DNA of 64,000 nt from Dactylellina haptotyla (Eukaryota; Ascomycota; Orbiliomycetes; Orbiliales; Orbiliaceae): NCBI GenBank assembly GCA_031310005.1, contig CM062385.1, forward strand, positions 1,922,001-1,986,000, written 5' to 3'. The notes under the pieces were generated by a model. That model did no database searches and had not been told where the DNA came from. It was given only the letters and a program-made list of their open reading frames with translations. Below are positions 1 through 11,764 of this stretch, piece after piece (position 1 is the stretch's first letter; every line of letters starts with the position of its first letter). A program made the translations under genes and the position numbers.

Positions 1-1204
1 CAGGCTCTTTGCCCAGTTTGGCCGAAGCTTTTCTTTATTCTATCGAACTCTCTCATCAAAGAGCTTGACGGATTTATATATTTTTTGCGCCAAACCTTTT
101 CGTCATCGAATTCCGGCCCAATTTTCTTACGAAGTAACCCGAGGAAACCTTCATCAATATATGAGGACCCGCACTTCGCACCAGTTCCTACAGCTGCTTC
201 CTTTAATTTCAAGTCAGGCTCAACCTGTAAGACCTGGTAAGATATTAAGTCTACTGTTCCGCCACCAGCGTCACATATAACGAATGTTTCGCGGTCTTTT
301 AATGAGGACGGCCCTGGAGTTGACATTCGAGTGAAACTTTTCTCATGCATTGCTTTGATGACGAACATAGCTGCGGCCTCTGGCTCGGACACAAGAGATA
401 AATTATCAGATATTCGAGTAGAAAACCCAGCGTTCGTGGCCGCTGTTCGCGTGGCTTCTTGCGCTCTATGGTCCCAGATTGCAGGGACAGTGAACACAAA
501 TTGGATAGGTGTGAAATCCAAAGTGTCCGGAAACCGCTTTCGCAATATATTGTTCATCAATTCTTCATACAAAAGCTTTAAAAAGTCCGTGGAAACTCGA
601 ACTGCTGATTTTCCAGGTGGAAGGCTAATAGATTCCGGTGAGGGCTCATGAGTAGAAAATATGCTTTTACACCCGTACCAATCGTTCCCGGCTCGCGAGT
701 CCAGTAGTAACTTGAACCGACTATATACGTTGGCCGAATTGCTTTGTTGTCGTCTCTCGTAGTTAAAAGAAGCTTCCGCCCCCCATAGCGGTGGCCCACC
801 GTCAACATAACGAATTTCCGTGGGAATCTTAGGAGTTATTCCATTCCCATGGCCAGCCCACGAGGTAATGACTTCAATATCGTTCAAGTCCTTCTGACTT
901 GAGAGACAGAATGCGACGCCTATATTTTTTGGGAACCCGTAATCAGCAATAACTGGAAAGCAAACTGAATTCCACAAAGTTGAGTATGAAATTAGATGGG
1001 CTCACCAGAGTATGTAGTCCCGAAGTCAATCGCCACAATCAGCCGCTCCCTTTCCATGTTTTCTAGTCTAGGCTCCCATCTCTCCTTAGGCTCTGCTGTG
1101 ACAGCTGGTCTTTCTAACCCCGCGATCTCCCATAATGTGTCTGTTTCATTAGTTTTCAAAGCCGAAAAAAGGTTCTCTATCCCTCTGGTTTCCATCGTAG
1201 GCAA
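1..1204 (-). CDS. Hsp70/actin-like ATPase (copy A), 3' part beyond the left edge
   Basis: Two exons are visible: 1204-1006 and 919-1, separated by an 86-bp intron (donor GTGAGC, acceptor TATAG, phase 1) and open to the window edge. Exon 1 ends in the phosphate-1 loop VAIDFGTTYSG. Exon 2 has AIWDHRAQEATRTAA, SEPEAAAM and the phosphate-2 loop CDAGGGTVDL, so the ATPase core is intact as far as seen. It aligns throughout with the complete copy at 15211-17447, including the intron position. By family knowledge this is the divergent fungal Hsp70-like ATPase group, not a canonical chaperone with an EEVD tail. The client is unknown. It is divergent from the coiled-coil gene at 1981 and probably shares its promoter. 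Start: the ATG at 1204 gives a 66-residue lead; the ATG at 1057, just before the loop, is possible. Confidence 0.85.
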
Positions 1205-1980
1205 CGTTCTAAAGTAATAAGTTAATTATTAATTAACCCCAGAAATAGGGAAACAATGAAGTTATTACAATCTTACGCTCTTAAAGACAGAAGGAGTTGA
1301 ACACCGGGTTTAAATCTTTGAGTTTGTAATAATTTGCATATCTCGTGGGGTAGCTTTTATTATAATATTGCACAGTGCAGAATGACGATAGTGTACTGGG
1401 AATGCAAAGACGGCTGCCATGCGAGTGAAGGATTCAATGTCATGCCGAGTATGATTCTACAAATGGGTATGGAGGCTGGGAATATAGGATAAGATTGGTG
1501 GGGAGCCTTGTATGCAACTGCGTGGCACAGCTTCAGCAGCACCAAAGTTCTTATCAATTTTCACAGAAACTCTCAATTCGCATAAATAGCTTGCCTGATT
1601 TTATGCGAATTCTGTTAGCCGCCGGACTCTGACACCCGAAATCCAACAGATTTGGGCAAAAGACAAACACGGGGGTGCTCAGAATCAATATAATAGCTAT
1701 CAATAACATCCAATCGCCAACGCGAAAAAGGGCCCGGCTCTCGGACAAGTATCTAACCCTCGTCTCCCTTCTCTACGATCTCCTTCGAAGCTTCGTAGCC
1801 TCCTAAAAGCTCCCAACTCACAACAGCACAGATAGATTGATATCTCTATGCCAATAGAACCCAACTCAGAAATACCTAGAACGAGGCTCATGGCTCCCTA
1901 ACTCGTAGGCATATTTATTCGCTCAAGGTGTTTCGGATGTTCCGCCGTCATTCCGTGAGGTGGTGTGGTGTGACAAAGCC
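1205..1980. promoter_or_regulatory. Bidirectional intergenic promoter of pair A
   Basis: This 776-bp AT-rich stretch separates two divergent starts (1204 minus, 1981 plus). No convincing coding frame was seen. The same head-to-head arrangement recurs at 17448-17877, so a shared promoter is inferred. Confidence 0.5.
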
Positions 1981-3970
1981 ATGAACTTTTTTCACTATCT
2001 TCCGTGGGTCGAGAAACCAAGAAGCAGAGAATCGAAACTTCAAACTGCTGGTCTGGGAGAAATTCTGGCCGGTGAAGCAATTTCGAGTGCAAAGCGGGAT
2101 GATTCACTGGAGAGTCTTAAAATAAAGGTATGTAAAGAAGCTGGGAGTGTTTTTCATTACTACAGAGCCACTAGCGCCACAATAACTAACTGTCACATAG
2201 ATGTCTTCTATATATTTACCTAGGGTTAGTTTTATACCGTCAAAAGTTCCTGGACGAAAGTTACAGTCGCTCTAAATTAAACTTTTAGGAGGGAGGCGAT
2301 GCTACGCGAAGAAAATTCGCACGATTAAAAAATCGGGGAAAGTCGACCTATAAATTACCAAATAAGGTTCTGGACGGACAGACCGATAAAACAAATCACT
2401 CACACGAAAGTCTAGGCAAAGACGTGGAAGTGTTTCATCTTAGCGGAGCTTTAGCTAATAAATTAAGCCGGAAACATCCACAACTATCCGGTATCTGCAC
2501 TGGAGACGATACTATCTCAAATTCAGAATCGGGGAGTCATAAGGTAGTACTTACTGGACCTCCGGTTTTTCAAGAGACGCAAGGCTCAAATATCACAAAC
2601 GAAGACCAGAAATCCTGCCAATCGTGTAATCAAAATCCCATTGCTGCCCAAAATCCAAGCCATCTAAGCTGACCCAACCACCAAAAAATATAGGTATCAA
2701 ACTTAGAGACAGCACAGACCGCGCCGATAGTGCTGCCCCCGCTAAAACTGAGAAACTCAAATACACAGAGCTACAATTCAACAGGGAGAAAACAAAATAT
2801 CTTGACGAAGCACAAAGACTTCGTCAGCTTAATCATGATCAATATCTTCAAATTCAAAGCCTTCAGAAAGATTTAGCCCATTACACTAGTCATAACAAGC
2901 ATCTAATATCACAAGCACGCAGTTACGAAGTCGAATTTCAAAAGCTTAGAGAAGCTTACGATATGCAAACCCAAAACTTAGCGCGAAACGAGAGGGAAAT
3001 CGGCAAATTGCAGCGCATAGAATTGGCGAAATTTCGACCATCGGATGTTCTCCTCGATGAACAAGCTAGAACGAGTATTTTCCATGACTTTTTCTCTAAA
3101 ATTCGTACAATTAGTAGGGTATATTTTCGAGGAATGACCTGGCAGGACATCACTAGGAGCTACAACTTTGTGTCGCCAGGCACAGGCCCCCCTAGCGTGT
3201 TTGAACTTCCTTGGATTCCAGCCCATTGGCCAATTATTAATTCAAACTCAAAAATTTCGAGTCAAGTTTTATTGGGAGCACTGATTTCATGCACTCTTGG
3301 GGAGAGGCTATTCCAGGACCCTTTTTTTCAACTTGACGGCGATGAAGTCAAAAGTTTTCTCGAACTACTTTATTCTGAAGCCGCAAAGCGGAAAATCTTA
3401 GCCGCAGAGATGTGGAAGGCAAAGACAGTCGACCTAATCAGTCAAACTAAGAATGAAGTTCTTAAAGCTGCAGAGTCTGACGACCCGCCCAATCTGGTAA
3501 ACTCAGTTGTCTTGATCGACCAGTTGTATAACCAGATGTCGGAGATACTTGTGGGTCTATTGCGCGGGCGCCTCAGACACAGTTCTTTCGACATGGAATC
3601 TCAGGTACTGGAGCTCAGAAATGATTTACTCGATCTCATTCAATCGTCTGCTCAGCTAGCAGAGGACTGGCACAAGAGAGAGTTCCGTCTTCAGGTAATT
3701 GACATTCATTGGCTTCACAAAAAAGGTGTATGTTGGAACTCAGAAAATGCCGAAAGATATGTTACTTGCTCTCCAAAGTCGAGAAAGCTGAAAGAGGGAG
3801 TGGAATACAAGATTTTGGCGGTCATTTCGCCAGGGTTCATCAGGTATGAGAATGGAGACGACGAAGGCAAAGAGATGGAAATTGTTTGGCAAAGGGCCGC
3901 AGTCTTTCTGGAAGAAGCAAAAATTATTGCTCTCACGGATGGGACTGCTCTATCCCCTATGGAAATGTAA
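1981..3970 (+). CDS. Coiled-coil partner protein of the Hsp70-like ATPase (copy A)
   Basis: Four exons are proposed: 1981-2127, 2201-2224 (24-bp micro-exon), 2289-2625 and 2694-3970, giving 594 residues with phases 0, 0, 1. Branch-like motifs (ACTAAC, GCTGAC) precede the acceptors. The N-terminus is polar and probably disordered. A charged coiled coil (about residues 170-270) follows. The C-terminal alpha-helical domain opens with LLDEQARTSIF and KIRTISRVYFR and ends with the signature AEDWHKREF and ILAVISPGFIRY. It is paralogous to the proteins at 17878-20258 and 10250-11764. No enzymatic motif is seen. Divergent pairing with an Hsp70-like ATPase suggests a partner or substrate. The family has no name I recognise. 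The micro-exon is the least certain part. Confidence 0.75.
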
Positions 3971-4742
3971 CGGGCGAATATAGAGCGAGGATTTGAGACG
4001 CGATTCGACGTTTCTGACTCAAGCCTTCAGGCACTTGTATACCAATTATCATTAGTTAGAGCCAATCATATTCAATATTCATACAAAGGACAAATTTATA
4101 GTGAATTTTGTTACATATTCCAATTTAAAGTATATTTTGACAACCGAGATGCTGTCTTTTCCTTTTATTCGTCCACCATAAAGACCACCCAGGCATCTGA
4201 AGTAACAGCAGTCGGCGACCAACACACAAAATCCAACAAGAGAAATAGCAAAATCGCTTCCTCAAGTTCTATCCGCGACAACGTTTCTAAGGTCCTGGAA
4301 CATCGAAATTTCAAATCCCTATTCCGCAGCTAAACCCAAAGTTTACATTCATCGATCGTTCATAGTGGAATTATTCAGCGGTGGCGGTTGCAAGCCAATA
4401 GGCGCGCTTCGGTACAGTCTGTGCTCCACCTCACTAGACCAGTTCGAGTGTTTCAACTTGTGCGGCTGGGAACCACGACCAGTATATTCACCAACACACG
4501 CTTCTCGCCCTTAAAATTGGCCGATGAGGAGTATGATTAGAAGCTTAAGGTTTATCAGGAGAGCTTCCATAGGTTCTAGTTATGGAAGGAAGGATTTCTT
4601 GAAGGATTGCCACAATCTTGGCACGAGGGTATAAAAGATGGCAGATGACCTGGCGATTCTCCCCATTCTTCCTCCCTCAAAGCGCCGAAAAGGAGGGCGT
4701 CTCTTGTCTAGGGAGTCCGACGGCGTATGAGAACTTTCTAAA
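3971..4742. other. Intergenic
   Basis: AT-rich spacer between two plus-strand genes. No gene, repeat or RNA could be supported. Confidence 0.5.
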
Positions 4743-6751
4743 ATGACTAACCAAACTATTCACGTTGGGTCTTGGATTGATTGGAATGCCACTTCTTCGG
4801 CTTCCAAGCATATCCTCACATTATCCACATCCTCTGGGGCTATCTTTAACAACGCCCTCCTCCTCTTGATTACCCTCGTCGGTTCTCGGTTCTGGTACAT
4901 CATATCGTTTATTATCCACCAAAGTGGGAATCACGATACTCAACGAGATGGCCTCAGACGTCAAGCTGAGGTTATAGTACGAAATCTTTCAGCACTTTCG
5001 ACTTTCGCGGCGATCTTCAGAGCTACGTCTGCATGGAAAGCAGCAGCGCCAGCCAGAACACAACTGATCACAAGGGTGATTGCCTTACTGGCGCTTCTCA
5101 ACGTTCTCGCATGGTCAGCTGCCGGCTTAGCGGAGACGTTGCTTATCGTCGGCCCGATCGTTCAAGCTTCGAGCGGCCAGTGCGGGTATTACTTGCCTCC
5201 AATTTCCGGCCCAAATAGCGTATTAACGACAGACCGGACTCTCGATCTCACAAGGGCAGCACAGTTGCATGTTTCAACATGTACAGGAGATAACGCCAAG
5301 CTACGGTGCGGCAGGTTGGTGGCACCAACGGTGAACATAAACCTATCGCATAATGCGACATGCCCATTCGGGGACAACCTTTGTGCGGGTGGTCGATCAT
5401 CAGCTCTTAACATTGATACGGGGCACATCTCTAGTGCTGATTTGGGATTTAACATTCCGAACCCGTTTACAGTCCGCCACACAATGCAGTGCAGCCCTAT
5501 AAGGACTATTCAGAGAGAGTTTAACCTTACCTGGTCAGCGTTTAGTACAGGGGAATACGATAGTCAATACCTGTACTACGGACCGTACGAAGACTTGACA
5601 GACCCCAATGGTGATGCAGTAACATATCAGTACAACAAAGCATTCATTATATACCAGAAAGGTTATAAGCTAGAGTGAGTAGAAAGCCAGTGATAGCCCG
5701 CTTCTAGATGACATTAGCTAAAGAATACCCAAGATCAGAATCGTGGTCCACAGCCGTTAAAACATCCGATAAAACTCTCAAGTGGGCACCAATATCGGCT
5801 TTGCTATCCACTCCCTCCGATACATCGATTTACTTTTTGTCGGCTGGGACCCTCATCTACGCTGGAATTCAGTCTGATCCGTGGTTCAGCACAAATCCAA
5901 TTGATAGTGCGGGCACCTACTCTGTCGCCAGTCAACCAGTCTCAGTTCTAGCTTGTTACGAACAAAGACAGTTTTGCAATCCATCGAACGGCAACTGCGA
6001 TACCCCCTCGACGAGCCGTGTCACGCCAGTCAACTCAACAGAACTAGCATGGGATGATCTACAAAAGGATGCTTTAACAGTTTTGGATTGGGTCACGTTC
6101 CCATTCTTCCCTCTATCTTACTTGATCGGCAATCGCGGTGCTTCCTTACTACTTGCCGACGGGCAAACAGCAGATGGGTTTTCGACATCCCTTTCTCCGG
6201 AGCAGTGGAAACTGGAGGTTACCAACTGGATGAATCTCGCGGTCGCAGGATTGAAAATGGCTATCGTCAGATTTGGAACTGGAGAGCAATTTAAAGTTCC
6301 TGGTTCCCGGCGCCTCCTAGGCGATAGCCAGGTTTGCAAGCGCAGGATGGTCAAATTCCGCGACGAGACCGGGCAATACACATCTTATAACCTTGCCGCG
6401 ATATTGATAATCATATTGGTGGGGTTTGCGATTATTGTATTATCATTTATGATAGAACCGATATTTAATAGACTCGCAAGGGCATCTAAGGGCTCACTGA
6501 GGACGAAGATGGAAGCGTGGAAGCAAGATGAGTTGCTGATGCTTTATACGGCGTGGATGGAAGGTACGGGAATCGGGCCTTGGAGGATAGGGAGATATGA
6601 CGTGCCCGTGAGTACGCCTGGGGTAGTCATGAGAGAGTCCGGGGCCGGGGTAAGTGTACAGTCTGATTCCGAGCACACGAAAACGGGAGTTGACTTGTAC
6701 CAAGTACCAAGCTCGCATAGCAGTGCGAACTACAGCCCGTACGTATCGTAG
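4743..6751 (+). CDS. Large multi-pass membrane protein of unknown function
   Basis: Two exons are proposed: 4743-5661 and 5718-6751 (650 residues). The 56-bp intron has donor GTTATA and acceptor ATTAG, chosen because it restores one frame; the exact donor is less certain. Hydrophobic segments lie near residues 35-60 (ALLLLITLVGSRFWYIISFI) and 115-145. A long Cys- and Asn-containing, probably extracytoplasmic region follows. A strong TM (LAAILIIILVGFAIIVLSFM) lies near residues 550-575, with a cytoplasmic tail after it. This TM - large external loop - TM plan is common among uncharacterised Pezizomycotina membrane proteins. No catalytic motif was recognised. It stands alone between pair A and GH47. 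Confidence 0.75.
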
Positions 6752-7954
6752 GCGACCTCGAGAGTAAATTTGTCCCCAGGTTGTGTTGGTTCATATGTTG
6801 GTTCATGTGTTTCCAGCTAGCTTTTCTTGTGTCTGTGCTTCTTATTTTTCAGTCTATAGCCTGGAGATCAATTATGAATCTTCCTATTCTAGGGGAATTG
6901 AAACACGTAGGCGATGAGCTTTGTCTCATTCGTTAATTCCAATCTCGTCCTCTTCGAAACGGAGGCATCTTCGGAAGTCGGCCTCGAAAACACGGTTGCG
7001 CAGAGGCTTTCAGGCAGTTGTGTTGAGAGCAAACCAACTTTGATGTTTAATGACCCTTTTCTGTAGTTAGCCCTGGATTCGGGCCCGCAGCTAATATCAA
7101 TCTCACACAGGAAGAATGAAACCTACTAGAGGCACGTAAATATGTTCTCAAGAGGGCCCAAACCGGGTTTTGCTGCCCGATGCCAAAAGCATATACGCCG
7201 GGTCGAGAGCCCAATGCAGAGGCTGTTTCCAGACTTCGCTCGCCGCGATCATCAAGTCCACCGGAATGCGCCAGCTTCGATTCGCGCGCATATGAACATG
7301 CACTATGTCACTGCTACCCCTGAGGCGAACATGGCGGCTTGGAATACCTCCGTGTGTGCGGCCCCACAGTCCCGCGAAACACACCGAGCTTGGCCCCATT
7401 GCGAGATGCCAGATAGCCCTTGGCGAGCCAGGGGCACGAAATTGGCAGGCACAACGGCTTACTTTTCCAGTGCTATTTTCGGCAATCCGACCATGAAATA
7501 CGGGCTTCAAAGCAGCGAACCCTCCGACAACCATGGCAGGGCAAGCTTGAGATTGTGGGGATGATCCAGCTCAGTTGCTTGATCTGGCCAGTATCATTCC
7601 AGGAGCGAGAATACCCTGACGTGGGTTGGGTGCTTTATCACCCGTAATGGCCGCTGATCCGCCAATGCTCGCAAACTCAATCTTTCTCCTGATCTCAATC
7701 TTTAAAAATACCAGGGCCAGATTTCGTGTAATCGATAGTTCTCGTCTATGACAGAACCGTCGTGGCCGAATATAGCCTGTCCACGCCGCCATCATCCTTT
7801 ACATTGAACGTCTTTCCCGACTTTCGTTCGATCCTTTTTTCTTGCAAACGTCCCTCCTTTGAGCTACTTTCGCGTAACTACACATATTTGACTCCAACCT
7901 TCCGCCGACCGCCCATCTGTTGGCCATAGATCGCTCATTACATTTACCGGAAAA
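6752..7954. other. Intergenic, includes GH47 upstream region
   Basis: 1.2 kb with only low-complexity chance frames (for example around 7142-7564 on both strands) and no splice support. The last part should hold the GH47 promoter. Confidence 0.45.
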
Positions 7955-9779
7955 ATGTTCGCGCTCCTCCGAAGGACCCGCGTGGTCCTTCTGGTAGTGT
8001 TTTTCGTCGCAGGCTCGACTCTGTACATGCTGATGGATCAGCCGAGGGAGCCGTCTCTGAATATGGCATTCCCACCCAGTGGCATCCAGCTCGACTCGGC
8101 GACGTTGAAATTCCGCGCCGATGCTATCAAAGAAGCCTACCAACACTCGTGGGACGGTTACATGAAATACGCATACCCCCAGGACGAGTTACTGCCGATG
8201 TCTAAGAAAGGCGGCAATTCAATGTAGGTGCTAGTAATCTTCAACTCGAACTCGCGTAAATATATTTACTCCCATGCTAAACATGAGTAATTTGCACGAA
8301 ACAGGAGCGGCTGGGGTGCCAGTGTCATCGACGGTATCGGTACGGCGGTTTTGATGGAATTGGACGATGTCGTTCAGAAACAGCTGGAGTTTATCGCGAC
8401 TATCGATTATACTAAATGCGAACATGTTATCAGTATGTTCGAAACGACTATTCGGTACTTAGGCGGTATGCTGTCAGCCTACGATTTACTCGCCGGCCCT
8501 TATTCGAAGACTTTCCACGCCGGGAAAGGAGAGAAGGTATATACCTCAGGTTCCATTGAGAATACATTTAATCCTTGTACTGACAAATTGTGTGTTACGC
8601 TAGAACTACGACCTCGTAAACAAACTCGTCTACCAATCCGTTAAACTCGCCGACGCCTTGAAATTCGCATTCGACACCACAACCGGTATACCATCTGGCT
8701 ACTTTAGATTAGAAGACGGCGCCGTTAAATCCAATGATATTAATATCATCGCTGGTATCGGAACGCTTGTGTTGGAATGGACTCGGTTGTCCGATCTCAC
8801 GGGAGATCCCCAGTATACCCGTTTGGCCCAGAAGGCGCAAGAGTATCTTCTTGTGGTTGAGAACCCGGAGGTCGGAGAGCCTTTCCCGGGCTTATTAGGG
8901 ACACATGTGCGATTAAATGATGGCAAATTCCAAGATAGCTTTGGAGGTTGGGGCGCCCTCGGTGACAGCTACTACGAGTATCTGATCAAAATGTGGGTGT
9001 ACGACCAACAGAGATTTAAGAGATACAAGAACAGGTAAGCTCTCGACGATCCATCTAAAGACATGGGTATAGACTGACTGGTGTAACAATATAGATGGAT
9101 AGAAGCTGCCGATTCGACTATCAAATACCTCGCATCTAGCCCACCTACTCGCACCGATCTAGTTTTCGTCGCCGAATACAGCAATAAAGACTCCATTGCC
9201 TTCCGCGGCTCCCATCTCGCGTGTTTCATCGGCGGAAATTTCCTCCTAGGCGGTCAATCCCTCCAGAACAACAAGTACAACGTATTCGGTCTCCAGCTCG
9301 TAAATGGATGCCACGAAACATATGCTGGCACACCTTCACACATTGGGCCTGAGGAATTCGGATGGGATGCAACCCTCGTGCCAGGCGGCCATAAGGAATT
9401 CTTCGAAAAGAACGGATGGTACTACCGTGGTGAAAGTGACTACAGACTTCGCCCGGAGGTTATCGAGAGTTACTATCACGCTTATGTTGTCACCAAGGAC
9501 AACAAGTATCGAGAGTGGGCGTGGGATGCGTTCCTAGCCATCAACAGAACTTGTAGAACCGACAACGGGTTTACTAGTATTCATGATGTCACGAGGGAAG
9601 ATGGAGGCAGTAAAGACGACAAACAGGAGAGCTTTTGGTTCGCCGAGGTCTTAAAATACTTGTTCCTCATATTCAACGAGGAAGGTATTCAGGCCAAGCA
9701 GCAAATTGGCTTTGTGAAGGGCCATAAGCAGCGATGGGTTTTCAACACAGAAGCACATCCAATGAGGGTTATGGCTTAG
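7955..9779 (+). CDS. GH47 class I alpha-1,2-mannosidase
   Basis: Four exons: 7955-8223, 8305-8536, 8604-9034 and 9095-9779, all with canonical GT-AG junctions, giving 538 residues. GH47 enzymes are inverting, Ca-dependent alpha-1,2-mannosidases trimming Man9GlcNAc2 in the ER/Golgi. A type II signal anchor (LLRRTRVVLLVVFFVAGSTLYML) lies at residues 5-27. Family signatures: WDGYMKYAYPQDEL, MSGWGASVIDGIGTAVLM, FGGWGALGDSYYEYLIKMW, RPEVIESYYHAY with the catalytic acid region, SFWFAEVLKYLFLIF, and the terminal NTEAHP whose Thr ligates calcium. The length is normal for a Golgi/ER class I enzyme. The ATG precedes the anchor directly. Confidence 0.95.
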
Positions 9780-10249
9780 ATGGAATGATTATTTTCAACT
9801 TTTCTTCGGTATATATTTAGGATCTTTGGGCCGGATACAGAGTAAATATAGGATCAAGAGCGTGTCATTGCCTTGGTTTGGGTTGGTAATATAAGGATAA
9901 TTGTTTGCTAAAACTATATGGAAAATTGGGGGCATATGGCGTTATGGATTGTTTGTAATTTTTGTCTATAAGCAGGGTAATTTGATCGGAAACTCGCTAG
10001 CTCGTTGATATAATTAAAGTATTTTATTAAATGAATATTTATAGTTCTCCAAAGTACTTTTTCATCCACGGCTTCCAAATCAATACCGTTAGCACATTCA
10101 AACTACGAATAGTGTTCCTCACTATGCCGTTGCGCCCATCCAATCGTTCAAAATAGCGGGTGTGTCTATGGGTACCTTTTGGCACCTATGCAAATATCTC
10201 AATATCCGGTTCCATAGTAGATAAATTTCCAAGATAACGCACTCACGAT
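9780..10249. other. Convergent intergenic spacer
   Basis: 3' ends of GH47 (plus) and of the gene at 10250-11764 (minus) face each other. Nothing else was seen. Confidence 0.5.
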
Positions 10250-11764
10250 CTAAATCGATTTAGGTCGGGAGGGCACTGGTGCAGTTAGTAATCTAGGCTT
10301 CATCCAGATTTGGCCCTGCCACCACATTTTCTCCGGCTTATCCCACTCTTCTCTCAACAACGTCGGCGAAATAACCGCAACAATTTGCTGGTCCTGGGTG
10401 GGATCCATAGTATCTGCATTAACAAATAGGCTTTCATCGTCCATATTTAAATTCTTATCGTCCCCATCTGCTACCGAGCGAAGGTGCCATGCCGGTCCTT
10501 GTTGTTTGAACGCCAGCGGCTTCATATGCCATTCCACTGTGAGTTTGAAATTCGTGACCACCAGATCGGTAACCATATCGTTCAACTCTTTTGATTCCCC
10601 AGCTGTTAGCGGATGGGTTACACAATCGCGGAGCATTCGAATCGTCTCGCAAAGCGCCCAGATGATATCCTTTGTTTGAACGGATTCTTCCACCGTTTTG
10701 ATCTCAGGAATATCGGCTTGGTATGTGTACCGAGGGTTTGTACGATCCGGACTGGTCATTTTTTTCATCAACTGTAGCGTCAATGCCATCCATTCTGCGG
10801 CGTCGAGGGTGCCCGGACCGACGGACATGCAGTGATAGTAGAATGTGTCCAAGTATGATGCGAGATCGCCCTCCGCTTGAAGAGCCGGGCAATGGCACAT
10901 TTGCGTCGCTAGAGTATTGGCGATTATTCCTTCAACAAAGAGGGCGCAAGTCATGTCCGGGTGACTGATGACCCTCGGCCAGGTTTCCGGAATACAGGGG
11001 AGCTTGACGAATGCCGGAAACCACTTTTTGGCCAAGACCAGCTTCTTGGTATTGATTCCGATACGGTTCGCCATGAGTCGCCACATGATACTCTGTGGAA
11101 AGAACTTCTCGCTGATCTTCAAGATTTTATCGTGAAAGTTCTCGGCGAGTGTTTCCGGTGCGAAGGTGTCGAGCTCTGCGAGGTATTCATCGTTCATGTC
11201 CCAGCGGGCTTTCGTCTTAAGATGGTGTTCGTGCTCCAATTCCCATGATAGCGCCTCGATGATTTCGTCGCGCTCGTCAACCGGACCATCGACAAATTTA
11301 CTTTGAGGAAGATTCGGTAACGATCCTGACCCTCGTCGCGGATTTTCTAAGCTTTGAGGATCCTCAGATGTTGATAAAGGAGGTGACGGTAGAGCATATT
11401 CGTTTCTGGGCAATAGCTTCTTCCTCTTTCCCGTAGAATGTTTCCTCGGCAGAATAGATGCGCCTTCGGGGTTTTCTTCCTCTTCTATAGTTGTATTTGT
11501 TAAGGCCTTCTTTCCTTTCCCCCAATTTTTCAATCCTTTCTTTGGCTTTTTCGATAGCGCTGCCGCTGCGTTGGATGATTCGCCTTCATCTACAAAGTCG
11601 AGATGGCGAGCTCGGAACCGACTGGGCTTTTCCTCTGTGAAAACTGATAAGGCGAGAGTATCCATTCTCGCTGATTGATTCTCTTCGACTTCGGATGCTT
11701 TCTTAAATTTAACCTGGCGCTTGGATCGATTCCTTCTGGGAATTTGCCTCTTCTTATAATCCAT
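10250..11764 (-). CDS. Intronless third member of the Hsp70-partner coiled-coil family (copy C)
   Basis: A single 504-residue frame. The N-terminal 150 residues are very basic and Ser-rich (RRNRSKR, KKPKKGLKNWGKGKK), consistent with nuclear targeting or disorder. The C-terminal half follows copies A and B in order: FHDKILKISEKFFPQ matches KIRTISRVYF; IPETWPRVIS matches IPAHWPIINS; LTVEWHMKPLAF matches LAEDWHKREF; QQIVAVISPTLLREEW matches ILAVISPGFIRY. It differs from A and B in having no introns, a different N-terminus and no adjacent Hsp70-like gene. It could be a retrocopy that acquired a new head, or an old divergent paralog. No catalytic motif was seen. Confidence 0.75.
   Translation of the reverse strand: MDYKKRQIPRRNRSKRQVKFKKASEVEENQSARMDTLALSVFTEEKPSRFRARHLDFVDEGESSNAAAALSKKPKKGLKNWGKGKKALTNTTIEEEENPEGASILPRKHSTGKRKKLLPRNEYALPSPPLSTSEDPQSLENPRRGSGSLPNLPQSKFVDGPVDERDEIIEALSWELEHEHHLKTKARWDMNDEYLAELDTFAPETLAENFHDKILKISEKFFPQSIMWRLMANRIGINTKKLVLAKKWFPAFVKLPCIPETWPRVISHPDMTCALFVEGIIANTLATQMCHCPALQAEGDLASYLDTFYYHCMSVGPGTLDAAEWMALTLQLMKKMTSPDRTNPRYTYQADIPEIKTVEESVQTKDIIWALCETIRMLRDCVTHPLTAGESKELNDMVTDLVVTNFKLTVEWHMKPLAFKQQGPAWHLRSVADGDDKNLNMDDESLFVNADTMDPTQDQQIVAVISPTLLREEWDKPEKMWWQGQIWMKPRLLTAPVPSRPKSI

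Noticed and set aside
1-1204. Copy A Hsp70-like gene as a pseudogene
   Set aside because: Apparent fragmentation disappears when the 86-bp intron is removed; the frame is then open to the window edge with intact ATPase motifs.
7142-7564. Overlapping frames on both strands upstream of GH47
   Set aside because: No signal, domain, splice site or biased composition to prefer either strand.
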